Of a DNA stretch of 48,480 bases, positions 25,946 to 35,900 are shown one piece after another. Positions within the stretch are counted from its first letter, which is position 1; each line of letters starts with the position of its first letter. Under the pieces are notes generated by a model. That model was not told where the DNA came from. It searched no databases and saw only the letters and a list, made by a program, of their open reading frames with translations. This DNA is from Planctomycetota bacterium (GTDB taxonomy: Bacteria; Planctomycetota; B15-G4; SIAN01). The stretch spans positions 1 through 48,480 of the forward strand of contig SIAN01000031.1 of NCBI GenBank assembly GCA_009691715.1, given 5' to 3'. The translations under genes and the position numbers were made by a program.

Positions 25946-26815
25946 ATGGTCCGATCGATCTGCGGTCCACTGGCGCTCGCCGCGGTGATGGCGGCCGGAG
26001 GGAAGGGGCAAGAACCGGCCGCGCCAGTGCCGCCCGCACCGATGCCATCCGCGCCAGTTGCCGGCAAGCCATTCGACGACCCAGCGGCCCGCGCTCTCCT
26101 CCGCGCCGCGGCGCACGCGCAGTTCACCGGTACTCCGGCGACCGACGTCGCGACGGCACCGCTCGCGCTTCGGGTGAAGGTGGCCCTGCAGTTGCGGACT
26201 GCAAAAGGCGACTCGATCTCGATCGCGGCCGAGCGCCGATTCCTGGCACCTGATCACATCTGGACCCGTGCGATCGAAACCTACAACAAGACCGAGACGA
26301 TCAGTGGCTACGACGGCGAGGGCTCGCGGCCATGGCTCCACAGCGCCGCTGCTGGCCTACGGTGGCTCGATGAGCCGGGCACCGACGCCGACCTGAAGCA
26401 ACTGCGCGACGATCTCGAGCTCACTTCGCTGCTCACGGAAGCTTTCCAGATCGCCCGCCTCGAGCCGCGCATCGAGGGGCTGACTAGGCTCCCCGACCAG
26501 AGCGCCTACGACCTCACGACGAGTGTGATCGAGGGCGACGTCGCGGTCGCGCGATCGGGCGCCACCAAGCGCGCCCGACTGCGACTCTGGATCGAGCAGA
26601 AGCAGCACCGGCTGATGGGCGCGCGGCTGATGGCGCCGGATGAGCCACCGCTGCAGATCTGCTTCACGAAGCACGAGCGCGTCGACGGTCTCGACATGCC
26701 AAGAGAGGTCAAGATCTACGTCAACGATGAGGCGAAGCCGTCGAAGTCGCTTTGGATCGAACTGCTGCAATTGGCCCCGGCGTTCGCGGACGGCGATTTC
26801 TCGCCGCCGCGGTGA
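25946..26815 (+). CDS. secreted protein of unknown function
   Basis: A 289-residue protein with a signal peptide (MVRSICGPLALAAVMAAGG) and a Pro/Ala-rich linker, then a mixed alpha/beta body. Segments such as LRTAKGDSISIAAERRFLAPDH and ARLRLWIEQKQHRLMGARL resemble LolA/LolB-like or DUF-type lipid-binding folds, but I cannot name a family. The start chosen is ATG at 25946, which has GGAG six bases upstream; ATG at 25934 in frame adds four residues. A 173-base divergent region (25773-25945) precedes it. The stop overlaps the DUF2071 gene by GTGA. Confidence 0.65.
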   Translation: MVRSICGPLALAAVMAAGGKGQEPAAPVPPAPMPSAPVAGKPFDDPAARALLRAAAHAQFTGTPATDVATAPLALRVKVALQLRTAKGDSISIAAERRFLAPDHIWTRAIETYNKTETISGYDGEGSRPWLHSAAAGLRWLDEPGTDADLKQLRDDLELTSLLTEAFQIARLEPRIEGLTRLPDQSAYDLTTSVIEGDVAVARSGATKRARLRLWIEQKQHRLMGARLMAPDEPPLQICFTKHERVDGLDMPREVKIYVNDEAKPSKSLWIELLQLAPAFADGDFSPPR

Positions 26816-27633
26816 GCGTGGAGCGACTCCGCTTCGCGACCGAACTTGAGGCTAGACCGCCTGCGGGCGTGCTGACCGTCGAAACCACGCTCGAGCACTT
26901 CTCGATCGTCACCTACGGGATTGACCCGCTTGCATTGCAGCGCCAGTTCCATCCGCGCTTTGTGCCCGACCTCGTCGCCGATTCCGAAGGCACCCCGCGC
27001 GCACTGATCTCGGCCGTCACGTTTCTCGATCGTGACTTCCGCTCGGTGCTCGCGCCGTGGTGGAAGCAACGGTTCGGCCAGACCAACTACCGCTCCTACG
27101 TGACCGACACTGCGACCGGTGAGCACGTCGCCTGGTTCTTCGGCACGTGCCTCGACTCGGCCCTGGTCGTCGTGCCCCGGCACCTCTGGCAGTTGCCGTG
27201 GCACCGCGCGCGCTTCGAGTTCGACTGCGTGCGCGCGGCAGGCGGCGATCGCTATGCGACCTACCGCGTCGCCACTCGCTCCGCTTGGGCGCCGGCCGAA
27301 CTCGATCTCGAGGACGCTGGCGCGCCGCCAACGACACTCGACGGATTCCCCGACCTCGAGACCGGTCTCGTGCTCCTGACCCAGCCGACGCGCGGCTTCT
27401 ACTTCCGCCGCGACGGAGCGCTCGGCAGCTACTCGATCTGGCATGACCGCATGCAGCCCACGATCGGCGCGGTCAAGCACGCCCGCTTCCCGCTGTTCGA
27501 ACGGCTCGGGCTGCTCGCGCCATCGGGCGCCGCCTCACCGCACAGCGTCCTGCTCGCACCCACGATCGACTTCACGATCTACCTGCCGCCACGCCGAGTC
27601 GATGTGCCGCCGGTCAGAAACCGCGGCGCTTGA
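26812..27633 (+). CDS. DUF2071 (YqjF-like) family protein
   Basis: A 273-residue cytoplasmic protein. LEHFSIVTYGIDPLALQRQFHP near the N-terminus, RFGQTNYRSYVTD, AWFFGTCLDSALVVV and LPWHRARFEFDC follow the DUF2071 pattern, a family with an acetoacetate-decarboxylase-like fold and no fixed function. The start is GTG at 26812, in a GTGA overlap with the secreted protein's stop; the longer in-frame start at 26752 would run deep into that gene. Its 3' end overlaps the convergent mutL by 20 bases. Confidence 0.7.
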   Translation: MSVERLRFATELEARPPAGVLTVETTLEHFSIVTYGIDPLALQRQFHPRFVPDLVADSEGTPRALISAVTFLDRDFRSVLAPWWKQRFGQTNYRSYVTDTATGEHVAWFFGTCLDSALVVVPRHLWQLPWHRARFEFDCVRAAGGDRYATYRVATRSAWAPAELDLEDAGAPPTTLDGFPDLETGLVLLTQPTRGFYFRRDGALGSYSIWHDRMQPTIGAVKHARFPLFERLGLLAPSGAASPHSVLLAPTIDFTIYLPPRRVDVPPVRNRGA

Positions 27634-29455
27634 AAAGGTTCTCGAGCTCGGCGAGCGGGATGACCACTCGCGTCGGACGACCGTGCGGGCAGGTGTGCGC
27701 GTGCTCGATGCGGTCGGCCTCGAGCAGGAGTCCGGCGATCTGCTCCTCGCCGAGCGCGTCGCCGGCGCGGACGGCGCGATGGCACGCCATCGTGAACAGC
27801 ATCCGATCCGCAAAATCGTCGAGCCGCCCTTCCGGCCGCTCGCCGCGCACCAACGCCACCAGACGGACCAGCAGTCCGGCGACGTCATGCGGCGCCGCGA
27901 CTGCCGGCAGCGACGAGACGCCGACCGAAGTGCGCCCGAGCGGAGCGACACGGACACCGACCGTCTCCAGCAGATCGGTCTGTTCCTCGAGCGCGAGCAC
28001 GTCGGCAGCCGGAAGCTCGACGGTGAGCGGGACCAGAAGCTCCTGTCGACGGATCGCCTTCGCCTGCCACTGCTCGCGCAGGTGGCGGTAGAGGACGCGC
28101 TCGTGCAGCGCATGCTGGTCGAACAGGAGCAACCCCTCCGCGCAGGCGGTCGCGACATAGGTCTTCAGCACCTGGACGAACCGGCCCGGTAGCACGCGCG
28201 GCGCCGCCGGGACCGTGAGCAGCGACGGTTGCAGGGAGCGCGGAGCTTCGCCGGCTCCGACCGCCGCGATGCGCACGACCGGAGCACCGGGCTGCTGCTC
28301 GGCAAGAACCTCGAACACGCTGCCGGCTGCCGCCGCGGGGTCGTGCAGAACCACCGCCTCGGCACTCGCGGCCTCCGCCGGCGCGAGTGGCATTGCGGGC
28401 ATTGCGGGCATTGCGGGCGCAGTGGGCCAGACCGTTGGCCGCAGTCCCATGCGGAATCGCGGGGCGAGGTCGGCTCCGCGCAGCGTGCGCTCGACCGCGG
28501 CGACGACCGCCTTGTAGACGATGTCGCTGCGACGCAGGCGTACCTCGACCTTGGTCGGATGGACGTTGCAGTCGACGTCGCCGGGCGGCAGTTCGAGAAA
28601 CAGGAACCAGACCGGGACGAGGCTCTCCGCCAGGAAGTCGCGATAGGCGCTGCGCACGGCACCCTGCACGGTGCGGTCGCGGACGAAGCGGCCATTGATC
28701 CAGAGGTGCTGCAGCGACGTGCGCGCACGCGCCTGATCGGGCGGCGCGAGAAGCCCGCGGAGCTTCAGGTCGGGAAGCGTGAGCGAGACCTCGATCAGCG
28801 AATCAGCGAGCTCGCGTCCAAACCCCGCAGCGACGCGCGCGACCAGCGTCTGCCCGGCGTCAAGCACGAGCGACCTGCGGCCATGCGACCAAAGCTCGAA
28901 GCCGACGTCGAGGCGCGCGAGCGCGAGGCGAAGCACGGTCTCGGTCACGTGCGCGAGTTCGGTCGACTCGGCCTTCATGAATTTGCGGCGCGCCGGCGTG
29001 TTGAAGAAGAGGTCGCGCACCTCGATCGTCGTGCCGGGCGCCCGCGCGAGCGGTCGCAGCGGTTCGAGCACGCCGCCACGCGCGACGAGGAGTGCGCCGA
29101 TGTCGCCACCGCGCGGTTGCGATGCGATCGACAGGTGCGCGATCGCCGCGATGCTGGCGAGCGCCTCGCCGCGAAAACCGTAGCTCCGCACCGCGACCAG
29201 GTCTTCCGCCCCGCTGATCTTCGACGTCGCGTGCGCCGCGACCGCGAGCGGCAGCTCCTCCGGTGCGATGCCATCGCCGTCGTCGAGGATGGCGAGCCGG
29301 ACCAGGCCCCCGCCCTCGACTTCGACGCGAACGTGGCGCGCGCCGGCATCGAGGGAGTTCTCGACCAGCTCTTTCACCACCGAGGACGGCCGCTCGACCA
29401 CCTCGCCGGCGGCGATCTGGTCGACGACATGCTGTGACAGGCGCTTGATGGCCAT
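27614..29455 (-). CDS. mutL: DNA mismatch repair protein MutL
   Basis: A 613-residue protein that couples mismatch recognition to strand incision. The N-terminal GHKL ATPase has VVDQIAAGEVVERPSSVVK, ENSLDAGA, DDGDGI, TSKI and YGFRGEALASI. A Pro/Ala-rich linker with three PAM repeats leads to the C-terminal endonuclease domain: FDQHALHERVLYR (residues 445-457), ACHRAVRAGD (557-566) and CPHGRP (589-594). The DQHA motif lacks its last Glu (Arg457 instead). ATG at 29455 is chosen for its GAGGGAG site and family-like MAIKRLSQHV; GTG at 29470 would overlap the holA stop. Confidence 0.94.
   Translation of the reverse strand: MAIKRLSQHVVDQIAAGEVVERPSSVVKELVENSLDAGARHVRVEVEGGGLVRLAILDDGDGIAPEELPLAVAAHATSKISGAEDLVAVRSYGFRGEALASIAAIAHLSIASQPRGGDIGALLVARGGVLEPLRPLARAPGTTIEVRDLFFNTPARRKFMKAESTELAHVTETVLRLALARLDVGFELWSHGRRSLVLDAGQTLVARVAAGFGRELADSLIEVSLTLPDLKLRGLLAPPDQARARTSLQHLWINGRFVRDRTVQGAVRSAYRDFLAESLVPVWFLFLELPPGDVDCNVHPTKVEVRLRRSDIVYKAVVAAVERTLRGADLAPRFRMGLRPTVWPTAPAMPAMPAMPLAPAEAASAEAVVLHDPAAAAGSVFEVLAEQQPGAPVVRIAAVGAGEAPRSLQPSLLTVPAAPRVLPGRFVQVLKTYVATACAEGLLLFDQHALHERVLYRHLREQWQAKAIRRQELLVPLTVELPAADVLALEEQTDLLETVGVRVAPLGRTSVGVSSLPAVAAPHDVAGLLVRLVALVRGERPEGRLDDFADRMLFTMACHRAVRAGDALGEEQIAGLLLEADRIEHAHTCPHGRPTRVVIPLAELENLFKRRGF
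28391..28417 (-). repeat. three 9-bp in-frame repeats in the mutL linker
   Basis: CATTGCGGG occurs three times in tandem on the plus strand. On the mutL strand it encodes repeated Pro-Ala-Met in the linker between the ATPase and endonuclease domains. In-frame slippage here would change linker length without breaking the gene. Confidence 0.85.
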
Positions 29456-29466
29456 CGTCGGCTCCC

Positions 29467-30489
29467 TCACCGCCTCGCGAGCTGCAGCAGGAGGTGCTCG
29501 AGCAGTTCGTCGTCCTCGCGTGCGCCACCCCGCTTCTGCTGCACTTCGGCGCCGATCGCCGCGGATTGCCAGCGCGACAGGCGCGCGCCGAGCGCTTGCG
29601 CGTCCTTCTGCAAGTAGTGCACGTAGCCCGGTTTCATGCCGAGGGCGCTGCCGACCGCCGCGACCAGCTTCTCGTTGCTGGTCGCCACCGCTGCGACGCG
29701 CCGGATTCGTGCGAGCAGCATCGGCAGCAGCGCGTTCGCGACTGCCGACGGACCGAAGACGCGCCCGCCGCCGAACAACACCAGACCCTCGGCCGCCATC
29801 GCCTCGACCAAGCCGAGTGCTTCACCGAGCCGGCCGGCGACCAGCGACTGCCACAGGCGATCGAAGTCGCGCCCGGCGGTATGGCCGCACAGCGCCTCGA
29901 CGTCGGCCGCCTCGATCGTCGCGCCCAGTTTGTAGAGCGAAAGCTTCTCGAGCTCGGCGTCAAGCGCGTCGAGCGAGGCGCCCGCCTGCTCGATCAGGGC
30001 GTCGAAGGCGTCGCGAGTCGCCTTCGCGCCGCGCAACGCAAGGCGCCGCTCGAGGAAGCGCGTCAGCTCGGAAGGCGACTGCGGCCCGAGCTCCCAGCAG
30101 ACCGCGACCGGCAGACCGGCCGGCACGGCGTACGGCCCGTCCTTGGCCGGGCGGGTCGCCGCGATCACGAGGTGCGTGCGTGAAGTCGGCCGCTCGATCC
30201 ACGCCTTCGATTGCTTGTCGCGCAGCAACTCCTGCCCGCCAATCACGACCACGACGCGACGCGCGCCAAACAGCGACGCGCTGCCGAGTCGCCGCAACAC
30301 AAACGTCGCGAGACCGCCCTCCTCCTTCTCCTTCTGCAGCGCTGCCGCTGGCATCCGTTCGATCTCGGCGTCCTTCCCGAGCGGCGCGAGGCAGCGCGCG
30401 AGGAGCTCCTCCTGCAGACAACGCGCCGACCCGCCGACCAGCAGCGCCGGCGGAAGTGGAGAGCCGGGAGTGAACGGCGTGCCGCTCAC
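29467..30489 (-). CDS. holA: DNA polymerase III subunit delta
   Basis: A 340-residue clamp-loader subunit. Visible features: PPALLVGGSARCLQEELL near the start, a beta-strand VVVVIGGQELL, LDALDAELEKLSLY with the delta-specific Glu-Lys-Leu helix, DVEALCGHTAGRDFDRLWQ, and a C-terminal helical collar domain (GPSAVANALLPMLLARIRRV). These fit HolA, which opens the beta clamp on DNA. The start is GTG at 30489, in a GTGA overlap with ubiA; the long upstream extension only mirrors ubiA. mutL follows 12 bases after the stop. Confidence 0.8.
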   Translation of the reverse strand: MSGTPFTPGSPLPPALLVGGSARCLQEELLARCLAPLGKDAEIERMPAAALQKEKEEGGLATFVLRRLGSASLFGARRVVVVIGGQELLRDKQSKAWIERPTSRTHLVIAATRPAKDGPYAVPAGLPVAVCWELGPQSPSELTRFLERRLALRGAKATRDAFDALIEQAGASLDALDAELEKLSLYKLGATIEAADVEALCGHTAGRDFDRLWQSLVAGRLGEALGLVEAMAAEGLVLFGGGRVFGPSAVANALLPMLLARIRRVAAVATSNEKLVAAVGSALGMKPGYVHYLQKDAQALGARLSRWQSAAIGAEVQQKRGGAREDDELLEHLLLQLARR

Positions 30490-31379
30490 GCGAAGAGCTC
30501 GCACAGGACGCCGGCGAAGAGCAGGGGGCCGATCGCGGCGTTCAGGCGAAAGAAGGCGAGCTCGAGACGTTTCGGTTCGGCCGGGTCGGCGACACGGTGC
30601 TGGACGAACAGCAACACTGCGACCAGCGCGACGGCGATGCCCCACCAAACGCGGAAGTCCGCGAGCCAGCCGGCAAGCGCCAGCGCCGTCACGGTGGCGG
30701 AGTGGAACAGGGCGGCGAGCCGCAGCGCGCGCGCCGGTCCGAGTCGTGCCGGCAGGCTGAAGAGTTGGTGGCCGCGATCGAATTCCACGTCCTGGCAGGC
30801 ATAGATGAGGTCGAAGCCGGCGACCCAAAACAAGACTGCCACCGCCAAGGCGCCGGGAATCCAGGTCGACGCGTCGACGACTCCGCGCACGGCACACCAC
30901 GCGGCGAGCGGAGCGATCCCGAGCGCGACGCCGAGCCAGAGGTGGCAGAGCGACGTGAAGCGCTTGGCGTAGGAGTATCCGAGCGTCACCGCCAGCGCGA
31001 CCGGCGACAGCGCGAAACAGAGCCGGTTCAACGCTGCGCTGCACGCGACGAACACGGCCGCACAGACGATCACGAACCCAAGCGCGAACCGCCGCGTGAG
31101 CAATCCCGCCGGCAGCGCGCGCCGGAGCGTGCGCGGGTTCTTCGCGTCGAAGTCGGCGTCGACCAGCCGATTGAACGCCATCGCGCCCGCCCGCGCGGAC
31201 AGCATCGCGCCGACGACCAGCGCCAGCAGCCGCGTGTCCGGCCATCCATCCGCCGCCAAGAACAGCGCGGCGAGGGCGAACGGCAGCGCGAAGATCGTGT
31301 GGGCGACCTTGACCATCTCGAGAGTGATCGCAGTCTTCGCGACCCATCCGCTCGACGCTGCCACGTCGGCGGATCTCAT
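30486..31379 (-). CDS. ubiA: UbiA-family prenyltransferase
   Basis: A 297-residue integral membrane prenyltransferase. Both Mg-diphosphate motifs are present: NRLVDADFD (with FNR before it) and DLIYACQDVEFDR. About eight hydrophobic helices follow the family layout. Family members attach a polyprenyl chain to an aromatic ring. With ubiX next to it and ubiE nearby, a quinone role is likely; in futalosine-pathway bacteria these homologues serve menaquinone synthesis, so 4-hydroxybenzoate need not be the substrate. ATG at 31379 forms ATGA with the ubiX stop; an earlier in-frame start at 31400 is less likely. Confidence 0.88.
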   Translation of the reverse strand: MRSADVAASSGWVAKTAITLEMVKVAHTIFALPFALAALFLAADGWPDTRLLALVVGAMLSARAGAMAFNRLVDADFDAKNPRTLRRALPAGLLTRRFALGFVIVCAAVFVACSAALNRLCFALSPVALAVTLGYSYAKRFTSLCHLWLGVALGIAPLAAWCAVRGVVDASTWIPGALAVAVLFWVAGFDLIYACQDVEFDRGHQLFSLPARLGPARALRLAALFHSATVTALALAGWLADFRVWWGIAVALVAVLLFVQHRVADPAEPKRLELAFFRLNAAIGPLLFAGVLCELFA

Positions 31380-31969
31380 CGCGCCACATCCCCGCGCCAC
31401 TCGACTGAGCGCGCGATGGTCAGTCCGGCGGCGGCGATGGCCCGCTCGGCGACAAAGCGCAGGAGATCGTCGATCGACTGCGGCCGGGCGTAGAAACCCG
31501 GCGCTGCAGGAAGCACGGTCGCCCCCGCGCGCGCCAGGCGAAGCAGGTTCTCGAGGTGGATCGTGGAGAGCGGCGTCTCACGCACCACCAGGACCAGTGG
31601 CCGGCGCTCCTTCAACTGCACGTCCGCGGCGCGCTCGATCAGCGTCTCCGACAGACCCGCCGCGATTCGGCCGGCGGTCCCCATCGAGCACGGCACGACG
31701 ATCATCCCGGCCACCGGACACGAGCCCGACGCGATCGCGGCACCGATGTCGTCGGGAGGGTGAATGGTGATCTGACCCGCTCGCGCGCCGAACTGGCGAG
31801 TGATCTCCGACGGCGTCCAAGCGCCGTCGATCTCGTCCTTCGCGACGCGTTGCGCGGGCGCGCTCGCAACCAGGTCGACGGTCATGTCCGCGGCGAGAAG
31901 ACGCTCGAGCACCGAATGCGCGTATCGCGCGCCGGAGGCGCCAGTGACGGCAACGATGATGCGCTTCAC
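31376..31969 (-). CDS. ubiX: flavin prenyltransferase UbiX
   Basis: A 197-residue flavoprotein that makes prenylated FMN, the cofactor of UbiD-type decarboxylases. Signature regions: the N-terminal RIIVAVTGASGARYAHSVLE phosphate-binding loop, VVPCSMGTAGRIAAGLSE, RPLVLVVRETPLSTIHLENL and PAAPGFYARPQSIDDLL. The start is GTG at 31969, in a GTGA overlap with the CPBP gene. No UbiD partner is in the window. It is translationally coupled to ubiA. Confidence 0.94.
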   Translation of the reverse strand: MKRIIVAVTGASGARYAHSVLERLLAADMTVDLVASAPAQRVAKDEIDGAWTPSEITRQFGARAGQITIHPPDDIGAAIASGSCPVAGMIVVPCSMGTAGRIAAGLSETLIERAADVQLKERRPLVLVVRETPLSTIHLENLLRLARAGATVLPAAPGFYARPQSIDDLLRFVAERAIAAAGLTIARSVEWRGDVAR

Positions 31970-32730
31970 GCGGTTCCGCTCCTGACGCTGAGATCGCAGA
32001 GAATGTCATAGAACGCGTGAAGGTACGCGCACAAGGCGAGACCACGCCAGGTGAAGAGCAGTCCGAGGGCAAGTCCCGCCGCCGTCCGAAACGCGAACAC
32101 CGAGCCGACGAACGGCTCGCCACCCACTCCCATGTGGTGGTAGCCGCTGAAAAGCAGCGCCGAGATCGCCAACGCGACGGCGAGCGACAGCCGCCGACCG
32201 ACGCCAAGTCCGCGATGGAGGAAGGCGAAGCCACCAGCCAGGAGCAGGAATCGGAACACGAGCTCTTCGTAGACGCCTGCGCCGATCGAGAGCAGGATTC
32301 GCTCCGTCGTCCCGATACCGCCGGGCGGCAGGATTCCGACGCGGTGATTGAGACCCACGCCGTCCACCAACGCGCCGACCGCCGGACCAAGCAGCATGGC
32401 AAGCAGGATCGACTCGAGCAGGAAGATCGGATACAGCCTCAGTGCCGGCACGTTGCGCCGTGCGAGGCGGATCGCGACGAACAGAGAACCAAGCAGGACG
32501 GCCCGCTGGATCCAGGGCCCGAAACTGCCGAACATTCCGGCCACGACCTTGAGCGAGAGCTCGGCGGAGTTGCGCAGGTCGCTGCCGGTCCGTTGCACCC
32601 CGATTTCATAGGCCGCGAGCAGCGGCAGCAGATACGCGATCGACACGGTGACCCCGCGCGTGAGGCGCAGGTAGCTCTTCAGGTCGAGCGCCGCTGCAGG
32701 GCTTGGTTGGTGAGCCCGTCGCGCCGCCAT
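31966..32730 (-). CDS. CPBP-family intramembrane metalloprotease
   Basis: A 254-residue membrane protein with about seven helices. The Abi/CPBP signature is clear: EELVFR (Glu155, Glu156, Arg160; EExxxR), a downstream FSGYHHMG with candidate metal His, and HAFYD near the C-terminus. The family includes CAAX prenyl-protease-like and bacteriocin-immunity proteins; the substrate here is unknown. The start is uncertain: ATG 32730 has GGAGG eleven bases upstream, while ATG 32772 and 32814 in frame would extend it. It probably heads the ubiX-ubiA-holA-mutL operon. Confidence 0.8.
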   Translation of the reverse strand: MAARRAHQPSPAAALDLKSYLRLTRGVTVSIAYLLPLLAAYEIGVQRTGSDLRNSAELSLKVVAGMFGSFGPWIQRAVLLGSLFVAIRLARRNVPALRLYPIFLLESILLAMLLGPAVGALVDGVGLNHRVGILPPGGIGTTERILLSIGAGVYEELVFRFLLLAGGFAFLHRGLGVGRRLSLAVALAISALLFSGYHHMGVGGEPFVGSVFAFRTAAGLALGLLFTWRGLALCAYLHAFYDILCDLSVRSGTA

Positions 32731-32848
32731 CGCCGATCCCGCCTCCGCAGCTGCGCCCGATCGCTCCCGCATCCCGCCGCGACCGACAACTCCGCAGAGA
32801 CGGGACACTAACACAGCGTTCGAGCGACAAGCGCAAGGGAGAAAGGAC

Positions 32849-32883
32849 GCGGGCCGCGGCGACTGCTCGTCGCCGCGGCCCGC
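32849..32883 (-). terminator. GC-rich hairpin after the first beta-propeller gene
   Basis: A perfect 15-bp stem (GCGGGCCGCGGCGAC and its complement) with a five-base loop starts 30 bases past the stop at 32913. On the minus strand a pyrimidine tract (TCCTTTCTCCCTT) follows, so this is a probable terminator for the propeller gene. Confidence 0.65.
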
Positions 32884-32912
32884 ACGAAGGTCTCACAAGA
32901 TCGGTGTCTCAA

Positions 32913-35900
32913 TCATTGGCTGTCGTAGTAACTGATGAGCCGACGAACTCCGTAGCCAGTGCCCTCCTTCAGCTCGCCGATCGCGACGCCGATGCGAACC
33001 GGGTCGAAGACCTGGATGCGGTCGGTGTCCTCGAACGACACGTACATCCGATCCGGTTCGACGGTGGCCGTGTGCGGGGCTCGCGGATCGGTCGGCGGGA
33101 GGAACTGGATCGGGTGTCGCGAATTCAGGCCGCCGAAACCGGAGGTTCCGCGCCCGTCCTGGCTCGCCGCGCCGGTCGGCGTGGCCGAGTAATCCTCGTA
33201 ACGGAAGTCGCTCAAGACGACCGAACTCGGCTTGCTGCCGATCAATTCGCTGTCGGAATTTAAGCCCCACTGGCCAGTGATTGCGAACTCACGGACGTTG
33301 AAGCCCGGCGGAATGAAGAACTGGCCTGGCGGCAGGACGCACGGCAACGGGCCGGAGAACGCTTGGTGAGTGAACTGGATGTGGCTCACGAGACCGCGAC
33401 CGGCGTTGTCGCGGTGGGCTAGGAAGACGCCGCCCGCGTAGAGGCCCTGGTCATTCGTGTACGGCGTGTAGCACATCCCGCGCGGCTCGAAGATCTGGAC
33501 ATCGGAGTCCTCGGTCGGGAGCGAGCCGAGCACATTGTTGCAGCCGATGCCGAGCGGGCCATCGGGGCCGGATTCGTAGACGACGACGTTGTTCCCGGTG
33601 AAGTTGGCGATGTAGGCGAAGTAGACGCCGCAGTTCCAGCCGTAGCCGTTCTGGCGCGCGGTCACGACCATCTCACGCGGACCATCGATGAGCGCATCGA
33701 GCGTCTTGCGGACCGTCAACGTGCCGAGCTCGATGATGCTGACGGTGTCGTCGATCGAGTTGACCACCAGCACATCTTCGCCGCTGAGCTGGCACGAGAT
33801 CGCCTTCGGACCGCGCCCCACCGGGATGCGGGCGAGCTCCTGGTGGAAGTCCACCTGCGTCGGATCGGCGCCGATCATCGAGACCGTGTCATCGCCGGCA
33901 TTCGCCGTGAAAACGTAGCGATTGTCGCCACGGACGGCGACGCCCGCAGGTTCGGGCAGGTCAAGCGTGGAGATCACCTGAAACGTGTTCGAGTTGACCA
34001 CCTGAAGGGTCCCGGACGTGGCATCCGCGACGTAGAGGTAGTTGCCGATCTGCTGGCGCGCCACGTAGCCGGTCGGCGCCGAAGCCGACTGCGCGGCCGG
34101 ACCGTTGTTGGCCGTTCCGACCGGCGCGTCATCTGGATCGATCGGACTGATCTTGTCGGTGACGAGGGAAGTGAACGTTCCGTTCCAGACCTCTTCGCCT
34201 TCGATCAGGCGCGCCTTTGCCAACGGGTTGTTCTGGTCGATCAGGATGTCGATCGGATTGAGTCCGACCCAGTAACGCAGCGGCGGAGGATTGGGCACCG
34301 GCGGAAAGCGCAACAGGTTGCGTGAGCTGCCGCGGAACCCGGTCGCGTTCCACACGCTCTGCGTGTCGTAGATGCCGGCGTCGAGAAAGTCGCCTATGAC
34401 CAGGTCATTCACGACGCCAAGGGTGCCACCCTCCGCGCCGCTAAGGATCACGTCGCCCTCGGCGTTGCGGACGAGCGTCTCGAAACCCGACGACATCTCG
34501 TTGACGCCAGGGATCGGTGTTCCAGGGTTTCCCTGATCGCCCGGAGCGTTCCCGACCCAAGTCTGTCCGTCGATCGAGAAGCCGGGACCATAGACGAAGC
34601 TGCCCGTTCCGACCGGCCAGTCGTATCGGTTGCCGATGCCAAGAATCGCGACGGATGTGAACGTGTTGGCGTTGCGGCTGATGATCGCGGCGCGCTCGAC
34701 GTTGGCGGCATTCGCACCAGGCGTGTTGGTGTTGAAGCCCATCCCGTTCAGGTCGACGACACCGATCCCGTTCGCCGCCACCGGCAGCCAGTAGATTGCC
34801 TCAGGCGAGACCGGCGCGTTGGCGGGCACGCGCCCGCGGCCAGCAGTGAAGTCCTGGCGCACGTCGGCGCCGGGCGTGTGGAGGTTGCCGACCAGATCGA
34901 GCGCGCCGAAAGCGGTCTGCGTCGGATCCTTGTTTGCGTTCGAGTCGACGACGACGATCGTCACGTCGCGCAACGACGGCAAGTCGATCAACGGCGTCAC
35001 GACATAGGCTGCGAGGTTGTTCGAGTTGAGCGGCCGAACATCGCACGGCAGGAACAGTTGCGAGTTGTTCGAGTTGAGAGTCGCTGAGATGTGCGTGTTC
35101 GGGAGCGGCTTGGGCGGCGGCTGGCCTGGAAGCGTCAAGAGCGGCATGTTGCCGACGAAAGGCGTGCCGTCGAGCTCAGCCGACTTGCCGACCGAAGTCG
35201 GAATGCATGGCTCAGAGAAGCGGACGATGAAGCGCGCGGTGCTGGCGCACTTCCTGCTGTTCAGCGGATCCGCGGGATCCGGTTGATCGGCGACGATCGA
35301 CAGGACGCGCGGACCGATGATGTCGCCGGCGATGCCGTCGGCCACCGTCACCGTGTAGAAGGCATCGATCGAGCGGCCGTAGAGGGCGCCGAGCGAAATT
35401 CGGATCTGCGTGATGTCGGTCGTCAGCGGGTTCAAGTCAGAATCGTTGCTCTGGCCACCGAAGGCGGCGATCGTCGATAGGTCGCCGTCGCCGTCGTCCG
35501 CGATGTAGACGATGACCCCCTCACCGAGGTTGCGGTCCAGACTGGCACCGCTCAGGTCCTTCGGGAAGCCGGGATCATTGCCGCGGAACTCGCCGAAGGC
35601 GTCGATGCCATTCACCACGACGATGCCCGGAACGTGGGCGCCGGTTTCGTCGGTGACCGTCATGTTGCCGGTCAACTGCGAGAAGACGCGGAAGATCGAG
35701 TCGTCCGAAGCGATCTCCTTGCGCAGCACCTTGAAGGGGACCTCGAGTCGGACGAACTGGTTAGCGGAATTGGTACCGGTCGGCATCGCCGGCGGCTTCA
35801 GCTGACCACCTGACGCGTTCGCCTCGGTCGGAGTCTGCGAGTACTTCCCGGTCGTGCCGGACAGCGCGATCACCGGATCGGAAAGGTTGAAGCCGCTGCC

